Positions 27,554 to 36,087 of a stretch of DNA of 64,000 nucleotides are shown here, piece by piece. Origin of the DNA: Desulfosarcina ovata subsp. ovata. GTDB taxonomy: Bacteria > Desulfobacterota > Desulfobacteria > Desulfobacterales > Desulfosarcinaceae. Within the stretch, counting starts at the first letter, position 1. Every line of letters starts with the position of its first letter. Position numbers and translations under genes: made by a program. The notes under the pieces were generated by a model, which did no database searches, was not told where the DNA came from, and saw only the letters and a list, made by a program, of their open reading frames with translations. Where the stretch lies: positions 4,890,652 through 4,954,651 of the forward strand of contig NZ_AP021879.1 in the NCBI RefSeq assembly GCF_009689005.1. The letters are read 5' to 3'.

Positions 27554-27738
27554 GTAGGAGCGGTCCATGGCCGCGATAAAGGATGTTGATCGATTGAATG
27601 ATGTCGCAGGCGTGGCCAGCTCCTACGAGCCGAAGCATGGATGGCCTTTGGATTACAAAGTGGGTAGTCTGCCGACTATCCTTCAGCTTTCAGGCTAAAA
27701 TGCTATCTGCCTATTATCGCAGGTGTGGCCAGCTCTTA
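27554..27738 (+). repeat. REPIN plus spacer and half-REP (cassette 4)
   Basis: 73-bp REPIN 27554-27626, spacer, half-REP 27718-27738. The remaining ~90 bp to the methyltransferase stop show nothing recognisable. Confidence 0.82.
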
Positions 27739-27830
27739 AGACAGAAAATCGTGCAGGCCTGCAACGCTGGGTTGTAAAAGCGGGCATTGACCGCGACAGA
27801 CCAACAGGGCTGCATGGGAAATTCCTGTCG

Positions 27831-28394
27831 TCATTCTGGACGATATAAAGACATGTAGACGGCCGCACCCAAGTCCACAGTCTCCCGGCAACCAAACCCC
27901 AATGGCGCCAGCACCGCATCCAATTCCTCGGGCGACAAACGGATGTGCTCCGGCGGCCCCGGCGGGCCGGGCTGCTTCTTGAACTCCACCACGGCCAGGC
28001 GGCCGTCCGGCTTGAGCACGCGCACGATCTCCGCCAGCGCATCCGTGTGGGTGCCGTCCCGGATCAGGTCGTGGAGCACCGTGGCCATGAGGCAGGCATC
28101 GACGATGTTTTTCTCAAGGGGCAGCGACTGGCTCACGTTGCATACGGCCGCGTTGATATTCCCCAGTCCTTTCTTTTCGGCGCGCTGTTTGAGCGTATCG
28201 ATGCCTTCCGGCCACAGGTCCAGGGCATGCACCGTTCCCCGGATCCGCTCGGCCACGGCCACGGCGTAGTTGCCGACGCCGCAGGCCAGATCCAGAAACG
28301 TCATCTCTTCATTAAGGTTCAAGGAATTAAAAAAGGTATCCACATCGATCAAATCGAAGCTGCTTTTGCCGGCGGCGGTGGGTTTGCTGGTCAT
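27831..28394 (-). CDS. class I SAM-dependent methyltransferase
   Basis: A 187-residue Rossmann-fold methyltransferase. Motif I is FLDLACGVGNYAVAVAE (about residues 33-49), the acidic ALDLWPEG follows, and the post-motif region DACLMATVLHDL and LKPDGRLAVVEFKK match UbiE/Methyltransf_11-type proteins. The substrate cannot be read from sequence. It faces away from the wtp operon. Confidence 0.88.
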   Translation of the reverse strand: MTSKPTAAGKSSFDLIDVDTFFNSLNLNEEMTFLDLACGVGNYAVAVAERIRGTVHALDLWPEGIDTLKQRAEKKGLGNINAAVCNVSQSLPLEKNIVDACLMATVLHDLIRDGTHTDALAEIVRVLKPDGRLAVVEFKKQPGPPGPPEHIRLSPEELDAVLAPLGFGCRETVDLGAAVYMSLYRPE

Positions 28395-28432
28395 CGTTTT
28401 CCTCGCTTGAGGCCGCCCGGAGGGCTACTCCT

Positions 28433-28466
28433 CTGGCCTTGCCAAAAACATTATTTTAAATACTAT
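28433..28466 (+). repeat. fragment of small inverted-repeat element family 1
   Basis: CTGGCCTTGCCAAAAACATT followed by an AT-rich end (...AATACTATA) matches the right end of the elements at 32851 and 48062. The left part is absent. Confidence 0.6.
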
Positions 28467-28711
28467 AGTCACTGACCGGGGATCCGGATCAGCGGAATTG
28501 GTCACAAAAATAAGAAGGTTTTTGGGCTGAGTCAATGTCTGTGTCAGCCATTGATTTTCCTCTTTGCCGATGCGGTTGGCCGATTGGATATCACGGCCTG
28601 AGCGTCCCGATTGGAAATGGTTTCCTGTCGGTAATGGTCGGTATCGGTTGTTTATGGATCATAGCGAGATGATGTGCAAGAAACCAGTTGACTTACCAAT
28701 TATCGCTTTTC

Positions 28712-28750
28712 TATATGAAAACATTGTTTTGTATAGGATGATAGTATACT
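28712..28750 (+). promoter_or_regulatory. wtpA promoter with palindromic operator
   Basis: An imperfect palindrome (28712-28735) has outer TATA...TATA and inner AAAAC-ATT-GTTTT arms. It overlaps a candidate -35 TTGTTT (28724) and precedes a -10 TATACT (28745-28750) by 15 bp spacing. It lies 28 bp before the start codon and resembles ModE/TupR-type operators in being TATA-flanked. Tungstate or molybdate repression is inferred. Confidence 0.4.
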
Positions 28751-28778
28751 TTTCGCATTGAATCGAGGAGGAGAATCA

Positions 28779-29768
28779 ATGAATCCATCAGTTTTCAAAC
28801 GGTCACGGTCGGTGTTCTGCCTGTTAATGGGTTTGACCCTGGGAATGACGTTTCCAACAGGAGCGATAGCTATGGAGAAAGTAATTGTTTTTCATGCGGG
28901 AAGCCTGACGGTGCCCCTGGCACAGATCGAAAAAGATTTCGAAGCGGCCAACCCGGGCATCGACGTGCTGCGCGAGGCCGGCGGCAGCACCAAGATGGCG
29001 CGCATGATTTCCGAGCTGGGCAAACCGGCCGATATCATGGCCTCGGCCGATTACAAGGTGATCGACAAAACCCTCATCCCGGCCAAGGCCGACTGGAACA
29101 TCCGTTTTGCCACCAATCAGCTGGTGCTCTGCTACACGGACAACAGCCGCTATGCCGACACGATCAATGCCGACAACTGGACCGACATCCTGCTGAAAAA
29201 AGATGTGGTCTGGGGCCATTCGGATCCCAACCTCGATCCTTGCGGCTACCGCAGCCTGATGGTGCTCCAGCTGGCCGAGAAATTCTACCGGCAGCCGGGA
29301 CTGTACGACCGGCTGATCGCCAACCGGCCGGAGAAGAATGTCCGGCCCAAATCCGTGGAACTGGTTTCCATGCTCAAGACCGGCAACATGGATTACGCCT
29401 GGGAATATCTCTCCGTAGCCATCCAGCACGAACTCAAATATCTCACCCTGGACGACCATATCAACCTGGGCAACTACCAGTACGATGAATTCTACAAACA
29501 GGCCCAGGTCAAGGTGACCGGCAAGAAACCGGGGACCTGGATGACGCGCACCGGCCAGTCGGTGACCTACGGGATTACCCTGGTCAAGGATGCCCCCAAC
29601 CCCACCGGCGCCACCCGTTTTCTCGAGTATCTGCTCGCGGCGGACGGCGGCCTGAAAGTCCTCAAGGAGATGGGCCAGCCGCCTTTCATTCCCTGCCGCG
29701 TGACCAGTCAGGCGGTCAAGGACGGCCTGCCCGGCAGCCTGCCGAGCCTGGTGGAGGTCCGTGAATAG
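28779..29768 (+). CDS. wtpA: tungstate/molybdate ABC transporter, substrate-binding protein
   Basis: A 329-residue periplasmic protein. GAGGAGGAG five bases before ATG 28779 sets the start; a signal peptide ends near residue 31 (FPTGAIAMEK). The mature protein starts KVIVFHAGSLTVPLAQIEKDFE, typical of the WtpA family, in which the Ser of the HAGSL motif contacts the oxyanion. Tungstate is favoured over molybdate because this family is tungstate-selective and anaerobes of this kind use tungsten aldehyde oxidoreductases and formate dehydrogenases. First gene of the operon; its end overlaps wtpB. Confidence 0.88.
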   Translation: MNPSVFKRSRSVFCLLMGLTLGMTFPTGAIAMEKVIVFHAGSLTVPLAQIEKDFEAANPGIDVLREAGGSTKMARMISELGKPADIMASADYKVIDKTLIPAKADWNIRFATNQLVLCYTDNSRYADTINADNWTDILLKKDVVWGHSDPNLDPCGYRSLMVLQLAEKFYRQPGLYDRLIANRPEKNVRPKSVELVSMLKTGNMDYAWEYLSVAIQHELKYLTLDDHINLGNYQYDEFYKQAQVKVTGKKPGTWMTRTGQSVTYGITLVKDAPNPTGATRFLEYLLAADGGLKVLKEMGQPPFIPCRVTSQAVKDGLPGSLPSLVEVRE

Positions 29769-30597
29769 TACCAGCGGACCGGCAGCGGTGCGTGCCATCC
29801 GGCCGTACCGCTATCAGCAGCGCGACCCGTTTTTCTGGCTGGCGGTGGCCTGCAGCGGCGTTATCGTGGCATTCATCGTGGTGCCCCTGGTGGAGATGAT
29901 GACCCAGCCCACCATGGCGGCCCTGAAAGAGACCCTGGCGGACCGGGACGTTGTCCGCGCCATCCGCCTCAGCATGGTCACCTCCGGTGCGGCGGCGATG
30001 GTCTCCCTGGTGCTGGGCACGCCACTCGCCTACCTTCTGGCCAGGCGTCGCTTTGCCGGCAAGAAGGTTCTTGAAAGCATCATCGATCTGCCGATCATGA
30101 TTCCCCACCCGGTGGTGGGTATCGCCCTGCTCAGCATCGCCGGCCGGAACCATCCCATCGGCCGGCTGATGCAGGCTGCGGGGGTAACCCTCATGGGCAC
30201 CGTCAGCGGGCTGATCGTCGTGCTCACTTTTGTGGGGTTGCCTTTTTACATCAATACGGTCAAGGCCGGTTTCGAGGAGATCTCTCCACGCCTGGAGAAT
30301 GTGTCGCGCAGTCTGGGGGCGTCGGCCGGGGCCACATTCCTGCGGGTCACCCTGCCACTGGCCTGGCGCCACATGCTGGTTGGCGCCATCATGTGTATGG
30401 CCCGGGCGGTGAGTGAATTCGGTGCCGTGGTGATCGTGGCCTATCACCCCATGGTGGCGCCGGTGATGATCTATGAGCGCTTTACAGCATACGGGCTCAA
30501 GTACTCCCAGCCTGTGGCGGTGTGGCTGATTCTGGTCTGTCTGCTGCTCTTTCTGCTGCTGAGAATTTTTTCCCCGGATCGTGAGGCGGCGGTATGA
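29761..30597 (+). CDS. wtpB: tungstate ABC transporter, permease
   Basis: A 278-residue inner-membrane permease with about six hydrophobic helices and the ABC-permease EAA loop (ISPRLENVSRSLGASAGATFLRVTLPLAW). It starts at GTG 29761 within the last codons of wtpA, so translation is coupled, and it ends in a 4-bp overlap with wtpC. Confidence 0.88.
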   Translation: MNSTSGPAAVRAIRPYRYQQRDPFFWLAVACSGVIVAFIVVPLVEMMTQPTMAALKETLADRDVVRAIRLSMVTSGAAAMVSLVLGTPLAYLLARRRFAGKKVLESIIDLPIMIPHPVVGIALLSIAGRNHPIGRLMQAAGVTLMGTVSGLIVVLTFVGLPFYINTVKAGFEEISPRLENVSRSLGASAGATFLRVTLPLAWRHMLVGAIMCMARAVSEFGAVVIVAYHPMVAPVMIYERFTAYGLKYSQPVAVWLILVCLLLFLLLRIFSPDREAAV

Positions 30598-31631
30598 TCG
30601 GGATCGACGGGCTGCGCGTCAACCTGCCGGGGTTTTCGCTGCAGGGAATCGATCTTGCGGTGGGGCAGGGCGAGTTCTTTTGCCTTTTGGGGCCCACCGG
30701 TGCGGGTAAGACCCTGGTCCTGGAGTCGGTGGCCGGCATCATCCCCGCTGCTGCCGGGCGGATCGTGGTGGCCGATCGGGACGTCACCGGCCTGCCGCCG
30801 GAACGCCGCGGGGTGGGCATGGTGTATCAGGACTGCGCCCTTTTTCCCCACCTCAACGTATCCCGCAACATCCAATATGGTCTGCGTTACCACAACGGCG
30901 GCCGCGGTGCCGCCCGGACCCGCCACCATGATCTGGTGGAACGGCTGGGGCTGGCGCCGCTGTTGCAGCGATCGGTGATGCGTCTTTCCGGGGGTGAGAA
31001 ACAGCGCGTGGCTTTGGCGCGGGCCCTGGTTACGGCCCCGCGGGTGCTGCTGCTGGATGAGCCCCTGGCGGCCCTGGATCCCTGCTTCCGTGAGGAGATC
31101 CGCTCCCTTTTCTGCAGCCTGCACCAGGAAACCGGCCTGACGGTGCTGATGGTGACCCACGATTTCACCGATGCCCACCGCATGGCCGACCGGGTGGCCA
31201 TCCTGAACAACGGCCGCATCGAACAGACCGGCACGGTTGCCGGGGTGTTCAGAAAACCGGCCACGGCGTTTGTGGCCGAATTCGTGGGTATGAAAAATCT
31301 GCTCCCCGTGAGCGTGGATGACGGCCGGATGGCCATCGGCGACTGGGCCCTGCCCCTGTCCAGCGATAACGGCAACCCCCATCTGGCCGCGATCCGGCCG
31401 GAAGATGTTCACCTGCGGCCGGCAGACCCCGTGGCGGGTGAGCGATTGCCAGGCCTGGCGGGGACGATTTCCGCCATCGCCAGCCAGGGCACGTTTGCCG
31501 AACTGCATGTGGCCGCCGCCGGGGTGACCTTTACCACCATTATGCTTACCAGCCGGATGCTGGCCCTGGATCTGCGCCAGGGTTCCGCCGTGAACCTGGC
31601 CATCGACCCGGCGGACATTCACTTGATTTAG
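30594..31631 (+). CDS. wtpC: tungstate ABC transporter, ATP-binding protein
   Basis: A 345-residue ABC ATPase: Walker A GPTGAGKT (about 33-40), signature LSGGEKQRVALARAL, Walker B VLLLDEPLAALD and H-loop VTHDF. The C-terminal ~110 residues form a TOBE-like domain that may bind oxyanion as a regulatory site, as in ModC. ATGA overlaps the end of wtpB. Confidence 0.9.
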   Translation: MIGIDGLRVNLPGFSLQGIDLAVGQGEFFCLLGPTGAGKTLVLESVAGIIPAAAGRIVVADRDVTGLPPERRGVGMVYQDCALFPHLNVSRNIQYGLRYHNGGRGAARTRHHDLVERLGLAPLLQRSVMRLSGGEKQRVALARALVTAPRVLLLDEPLAALDPCFREEIRSLFCSLHQETGLTVLMVTHDFTDAHRMADRVAILNNGRIEQTGTVAGVFRKPATAFVAEFVGMKNLLPVSVDDGRMAIGDWALPLSSDNGNPHLAAIRPEDVHLRPADPVAGERLPGLAGTISAIASQGTFAELHVAAAGVTFTTIMLTSRMLALDLRQGSAVNLAIDPADIHLI

Positions 31632-31646
31632 ACGGCTAACGATCGT

Positions 31647-32819
31647 CTATGCCGCATCTATCCTCAACAGATCAAGGGTGGCGCGACAATACATTTCGAC
31701 ACCGGTGAGCAGAATTTCCTCGTTGAAATCAAAACGCGGATTGTGGATGGTCATACCGGCGTCCGTGCCGGACCCCAGACAGAAAAAACAGCCTTTGGCC
31801 TTTTCCAGAAAATAGGCCATGTCCTCGCCTCCCAGGCTTTTCTCCGGTACGATCACCCGGTCTTTACCGACCACTGTTGCGGCAATCCGTTCCAGCCGAG
31901 CGGCCATCTCGGGATCATTGACTGTTGGCGGATACCCGGCCCGGTACTTGACGGTATGGCTGGCCCCCATTGACTCACAGACGCCTTTGACGACGGTTTC
32001 GATGATTTCCGGCCAGCGCTGCCAGGTCGCCAGGTCAAACGTCCGGGCCGTGCCCCAGAGACGCGCCGTTTCCGGTATCACGTTGAAGGTGCTGCCGGCT
32101 TCAAACCGGCCCACGCTGACCACCGTTGGGGCCAGCGGGTCGATTTTCCGGCTGACGATGCGTTGCAGGGCTCCGACCACCTGGCAGCCGGTTTCCAGGG
32201 CGTCCACGCACAGGTGCGGATGGGCGCCGTGGCCTCCTTTGCCGGTGATGGTGATTTTGAAACGCGAGGCGGCCGCCATCAGCGCACCGGCACGGATGCC
32301 GATGGTGCCTTCGGGGATCGTGGGCCAGACATGGCATCCCAGGGCATAATCCACATGCGGATTTTCCATGACTCCGGCCGCGATCATCGGTTTGGCCCCG
32401 CCCGGCCCCTCCTCGGCAGGCTGGAAGACAAATTTGACCGCGCCGTTGAAGCGGTCTTTGAGTTCCTTAAGGGCTGTGGCGGCGACCAGGGCCATGGCCG
32501 TGTGGGCATCGTGGCCGCAGGCGTGCATGACGCCGGGGTGCCGGGACGCAAAGGGCAGGCCGGTCTCCTCGGTGATGGGCAGGGCATCCATGTCCGCCCG
32601 GATCATGAGGGTGGGGCCGGGCCGGCCCGTGTCCAGGAGACCCACCACGCCGTAGCGGGCGATGCCAGTGGTGACGGCCAATCCCTCCCGCTTCAGGTAG
32701 TCGGCCACATAGGCGCTGGTTTTTTTCTCGGTGTATCCCACCTCGGGGATTTGATGCAGGTCGCGGCGGGTGTCGATGACCCGTTTGCGGTAAGGCGCGA
32801 TCAGCCGTTTGATGTCCAT
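31647..32819 (-). CDS. M20D family amidohydrolase (N-acyl amino acid/hippurate hydrolase-like)
   Basis: A 390-residue metallopeptidase-fold hydrolase with the family motifs HQIPEVGYTEKKTSAYV, MRADMDALPI, HACGHDAHTAM and FQPAEEGPGG. The metal ligands are in CGHD, EE and the late H (TIHNPRFDFNE). It probably cleaves N-acyl or N-carbamoyl amino acids. It is on the same strand as the acyl-CoA synthetase, but a small inverted-repeat element lies just before its start. The ribosome site is weak. Confidence 0.87.
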   Translation of the reverse strand: MDIKRLIAPYRKRVIDTRRDLHQIPEVGYTEKKTSAYVADYLKREGLAVTTGIARYGVVGLLDTGRPGPTLMIRADMDALPITEETGLPFASRHPGVMHACGHDAHTAMALVAATALKELKDRFNGAVKFVFQPAEEGPGGAKPMIAAGVMENPHVDYALGCHVWPTIPEGTIGIRAGALMAAASRFKITITGKGGHGAHPHLCVDALETGCQVVGALQRIVSRKIDPLAPTVVSVGRFEAGSTFNVIPETARLWGTARTFDLATWQRWPEIIETVVKGVCESMGASHTVKYRAGYPPTVNDPEMAARLERIAATVVGKDRVIVPEKSLGGEDMAYFLEKAKGCFFCLGSGTDAGMTIHNPRFDFNEEILLTGVEMYCRATLDLLRIDAA

Positions 32820-32850
32820 GCGTCAGTGTCACATTCAGGTTTGGAGGTTG

Positions 32851-32955
32851 ATAGCATTCAAGATAATGTTTTTGGGCGGCGTTATCGGTCGTCGCGGTAT
32901 GGATGATACAGCTTCCTCCCTCTGGCCTTGCCAAAAACATTATCTCAAACGCTAT
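32851..32955. repeat. small inverted-repeat element family 1, full copy
   Basis: A 105-bp element with 25-bp terminal inverted repeats (22 of 25 match): left arm begins ATAGCATTCAAGATAATG, right arm ends ACGCTAT. No coding capacity. A second copy is at 48062 and a fragment at 28433. MITE-like or a REP-type bubble; the source transposase is not seen. Confidence 0.75.
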
Positions 32956-32968
32956 ATTTATTAGGTTT

Positions 32969-35143
32969 TCAAACCGCTTCCGCAGCCGGTGACGGCTGCG
33001 TTTCTTCCTGCGGTTTGAGGATGATGCGGGCATCGACGATGCTCAGGCCCTCGTGGTGCACGATCACCGGATTGAGGTCCAGTTCATGGATCTGGGGATA
33101 GGCCTCGATCATTTCCGAGCAGGTCAGGATCAGGTTGACCAGGGCTTTCTTGTCGTAGGGCCGCTCTCCGCGGACGCCATCCAGAATGGGATGGGACTTG
33201 GTCTCACTGAGCATCCGCTGGGCCGTCCGCCGAGTGATGGGCAGGACGCGGAAGGTGACGTCTTTGATGATCTCCACCAGTACCCCACCCAGGCCATACA
33301 TGATCACCGGACCGAACTGGTCGTCGATTTTGGTGCCGATGATCACCTCGACGCCCTTGGCCACCATGGGGGAGACCAGGACGCCCTCGATGCGGGCATC
33401 CTTTTGGTACGCTTTGGCACTTCTCACGATTTCCGCATAGGCCTTCTTGACCTGTTTTTTGTTGGTCAGGTTGAGCCGTACGCCATCGGCATCGCTTTTG
33501 TGCAGAATGTCCGGGGAGACGATTTTCAGCGCCACCGGGCCTTCGATCGCTGCCGCCGCATTGGCCGCCTCCTCGGCGGATGTGACCAGAACGTCACAGG
33601 TGACCGGCGCGCCGTGGAGCTTGAACAGATGCTTGGCCTCGCTTTCCAGCAATGCCCCGCGGCCCTCGGCATAGGCGCGGTCGATGATTTTCTTTCCCTC
33701 GGGTTTGGCCTTGGCGCCCCAGTTGAAGACAAAATTGGTAACGGCGTGGTAACTCTTCAGGTAGCGGCCGTACTGGGCCAGCACGCCCATGCACTTGCAG
33801 GCCACGTCCAGGCTGCCGTACACCGGTACGCCGTAGTAGCGCAGAAGGTCAAGGCTGTGGGGCTTTTCCGAATTGTAGAGGCTGTGCACGACGATGGCCT
33901 TCTTGCGGCTTTTGACCATCTTGCCCATGCGATGGGCCGCGTCCTCTTCCATCATGGCCAGGCTGGCGGCAAACCGGATGCCGTAACCGCCGAACAGCCC
34001 CACGATCAGCAGACCGCCGATATTAGGGTCGGACAGGATGATGTTGGCGCAGTCGGCAAACACCGATGGGTTGTCGTCGGTGCCGCCGGCCACGTCCACG
34101 GGGTTTCTCACCGCCGCTCCGCCGGGCAGGATCGCCTGCAGCTTGCGTTGGGTTTTTTCATCGAGTTCCGGGATTTCCACACCCAGATCGGTCAGGGTGT
34201 CGGCGGCGATGGTGGCGTGCCCGCCGCCATCGGCCAGAATGGCGATCCGGTTGTTCTTGATGGGCGGCAGGCTGGAGAGGGTCTCGGCCGCCGGAAAGAG
34301 TTCGTCAGAGTTTTCGATGACGATGATGCCGGCCCGTTCGAAGGCCCCCTTGGCCACTTCACTCATGCCGGCCAGGGCGCCGGTGTGGGAGCCGGCGGAC
34401 TGCTTGCCTTTTGTGGATCGGCCGCTTTTCAGCAGCACGATGGGTTTGGTTTCCGTGGTGCGATAGGCCTGCTGGAGAAATTTGCGACCCTCGCGCATCC
34501 CCTCCACATACATGAGAATCGCCCGGGTATCGGGATCCTGCTGGAAGAATTCCAGGTACTCGTGAAAGCGGATGTCGGCTTCGTTGCCCACGCCCACGTA
34601 ATAGGTAAACCCCTTGCGGCTCTTCAGTTTGGCTTCGGTGATCAGGGTCAGGGCCATGTTGCCGCTTTGGGTGAGCAGCGCGATATCTCCTTTGGGCGTG
34701 TCATGAAGCCCCACCAGGTTAAGGTTGGCTTTGAGGTTGATCATGCCGGAGGTGTTGGGGCCGATGAGGCGGATGTGGTGGGTTCCGGCCGCGCTGAGCA
34801 CCTCTTTTTCCAGGGCCTTGCCGGCCTTGCCGGTTTCGCCGAAGCCGGTGGCCAGGATCACGGCGCCTTTAACACCCTTTTGGCCGCAGTCTTCCAGCAC
34901 CGCCGGCACCGTTCGCGCCGGCGTGGCCACCAGGGCCACGTCCACCTCTCCGGGAATCTCGGACACGCTGGCATAGCAGGGCAGGCCCATAATGCTTTTC
35001 TCTTTGGGATTGACCGGGTAGATGGCGCCTTCATAACCTTCGTCCAGGAGGGTTCGAATGGTCTGGAATCCACGTTTGGTGGGCACCTTGGATGCGCCGA
35101 CAACGGCGACCGACCGGGCGTTCAGGACGTAATCCAGTCCCAT
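32969..35143 (-). CDS. ADP-forming acyl-CoA synthetase (acetate-CoA ligase type), fused alpha-beta
   Basis: A 724-residue fused protein. The CoA-binding domain (SVAVVGASKVPTKRGFQT) and succinyl-CoA-synthetase-like ligase domain carry the phosphohistidine His253 in GSHTGALAG. The C-terminal ATP-grasp part has VALKIVSPDILHKSDADGV and VMYGLGGVLVEI. These enzymes convert acyl-CoA + ADP + Pi to acid + ATP, conserving energy during amino-acid or organic-acid catabolism. The enoyl-CoA hydratase upstream on the same strand suggests a shared acyl-CoA pathway. Confidence 0.92.
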   Translation of the reverse strand: MGLDYVLNARSVAVVGASKVPTKRGFQTIRTLLDEGYEGAIYPVNPKEKSIMGLPCYASVSEIPGEVDVALVATPARTVPAVLEDCGQKGVKGAVILATGFGETGKAGKALEKEVLSAAGTHHIRLIGPNTSGMINLKANLNLVGLHDTPKGDIALLTQSGNMALTLITEAKLKSRKGFTYYVGVGNEADIRFHEYLEFFQQDPDTRAILMYVEGMREGRKFLQQAYRTTETKPIVLLKSGRSTKGKQSAGSHTGALAGMSEVAKGAFERAGIIVIENSDELFPAAETLSSLPPIKNNRIAILADGGGHATIAADTLTDLGVEIPELDEKTQRKLQAILPGGAAVRNPVDVAGGTDDNPSVFADCANIILSDPNIGGLLIVGLFGGYGIRFAASLAMMEEDAAHRMGKMVKSRKKAIVVHSLYNSEKPHSLDLLRYYGVPVYGSLDVACKCMGVLAQYGRYLKSYHAVTNFVFNWGAKAKPEGKKIIDRAYAEGRGALLESEAKHLFKLHGAPVTCDVLVTSAEEAANAAAAIEGPVALKIVSPDILHKSDADGVRLNLTNKKQVKKAYAEIVRSAKAYQKDARIEGVLVSPMVAKGVEVIIGTKIDDQFGPVIMYGLGGVLVEIIKDVTFRVLPITRRTAQRMLSETKSHPILDGVRGERPYDKKALVNLILTCSEMIEAYPQIHELDLNPVIVHHEGLSIVDARIILKPQEETQPSPAAEAV

Positions 35144-35219
35144 GGGGCCTCCTTCCTTTTCATTTGCGGAATCATTATCATCAGTTTATCCCGATCCGGG
35201 GGCATGGCCCCCAAGCCGG

Positions 35220-35984
35220 CTATTTTTTTCTCTCCTCAAAAGCGGTCAGGGATGTTTGGCGTTCCTTGGTGGAGACACAGGCCAGGCAGGCCTCCACCTC
35301 GAACTCCATGAGCGCTTCCAGGCTTACTTCGCCCCGGGCCATGTTGAGCCCCTTCTTGATCATCTTCAGGGAGAATCCGGAGTTGGCGGCGATTTTGGCG
35401 GCCATCTCCATCACCGTGGGCATGAGCGCGTCCAGGGGCACGGCGCGGTTGACCAGACCGATGCGCATGGCTTCGCTGCCGTCGATATATTCACCGGTAA
35501 AGAGCAGTTCACGGGCTTTCCCCGGGCCGATGAGATCCTGGACCAGCCGGAACGCGCCGCCGGTGACCGACGAGGTGACCTTGGCCTCGGGACTGCCGAT
35601 TTTGGCCTCCTCGGCGGCAATGCGGATGTCGCAGGCCAGGGCCAGCTCGTATCCCGAACCGACGGCATAGCCGTTGATGGCGGCGATGGTCGGTTTCTCG
35701 AAGCGGATCACGCTGCGCGAGACTTCCTGCAGGGAGACCAGGTAGTCCCGGTAGGCGTCGATGGAACGGGTTTTGGATTCCTTGAGATCGGCGCCGGTGG
35801 AGAAGGCGCGGCCCTCGCCGGTGATGACCACCACCTTGACGGTTTCATCCGCGCGGGCATCGTCCAGGGCGGCCTGCATATCCAGCCAGAGCCGTTTGTT
35901 CATGGCGTTGAGCACCTGGGGCCGGTTGAGCCGGGCAATGGCCACACCATCGTTCTTGTCGTAGATGACACATTCCAAATCCAT
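35220..35984 (-). CDS. enoyl-CoA hydratase/isomerase family protein
   Basis: A 254-residue crotonase-fold protein. AAGGAG before the ATG at 35984 (MDLECVIYDKN) selects this start over ATG 36023. The oxyanion hole segments are GRAFSTGADLKE and INGYAVGSGYELALACDI; a catalytic Glu lies in GSPEAKVTSS. It hydrates enoyl-CoA or acts on a related CoA ester. Confidence 0.9.
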   Translation of the reverse strand: MDLECVIYDKNDGVAIARLNRPQVLNAMNKRLWLDMQAALDDARADETVKVVVITGEGRAFSTGADLKESKTRSIDAYRDYLVSLQEVSRSVIRFEKPTIAAINGYAVGSGYELALACDIRIAAEEAKIGSPEAKVTSSVTGGAFRLVQDLIGPGKARELLFTGEYIDGSEAMRIGLVNRAVPLDALMPTVMEMAAKIAANSGFSLKMIKKGLNMARGEVSLEALMEFEVEACLACVSTKERQTSLTAFEERKK

Positions 35985-36087
35985 GCTATCTCCTTCCGCC
36001 ATTTTTCGTTTGAGCGGTTGCATGTAGCATGCTTTTTCGCGCCTCCTTTGCGCAAATCCCTTTGCGGGTCAAGCAAAATCGGCCTGC

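Noticed and set aside
23088..27738. Regularly recurring palindromes that could suggest a CRISPR array
   Set aside because: Units are unevenly spaced, the spacers are themselves conserved, and each unit is a GTAG-type REP palindrome next to a RAYT gene.
33053..35311. 752-codon plus-strand open frame
   Set aside because: Antisense shadow of the ADP-forming acyl-CoA synthetase; no ribosome site, no domain, composition typical of the complementary strand of GC-rich codons.
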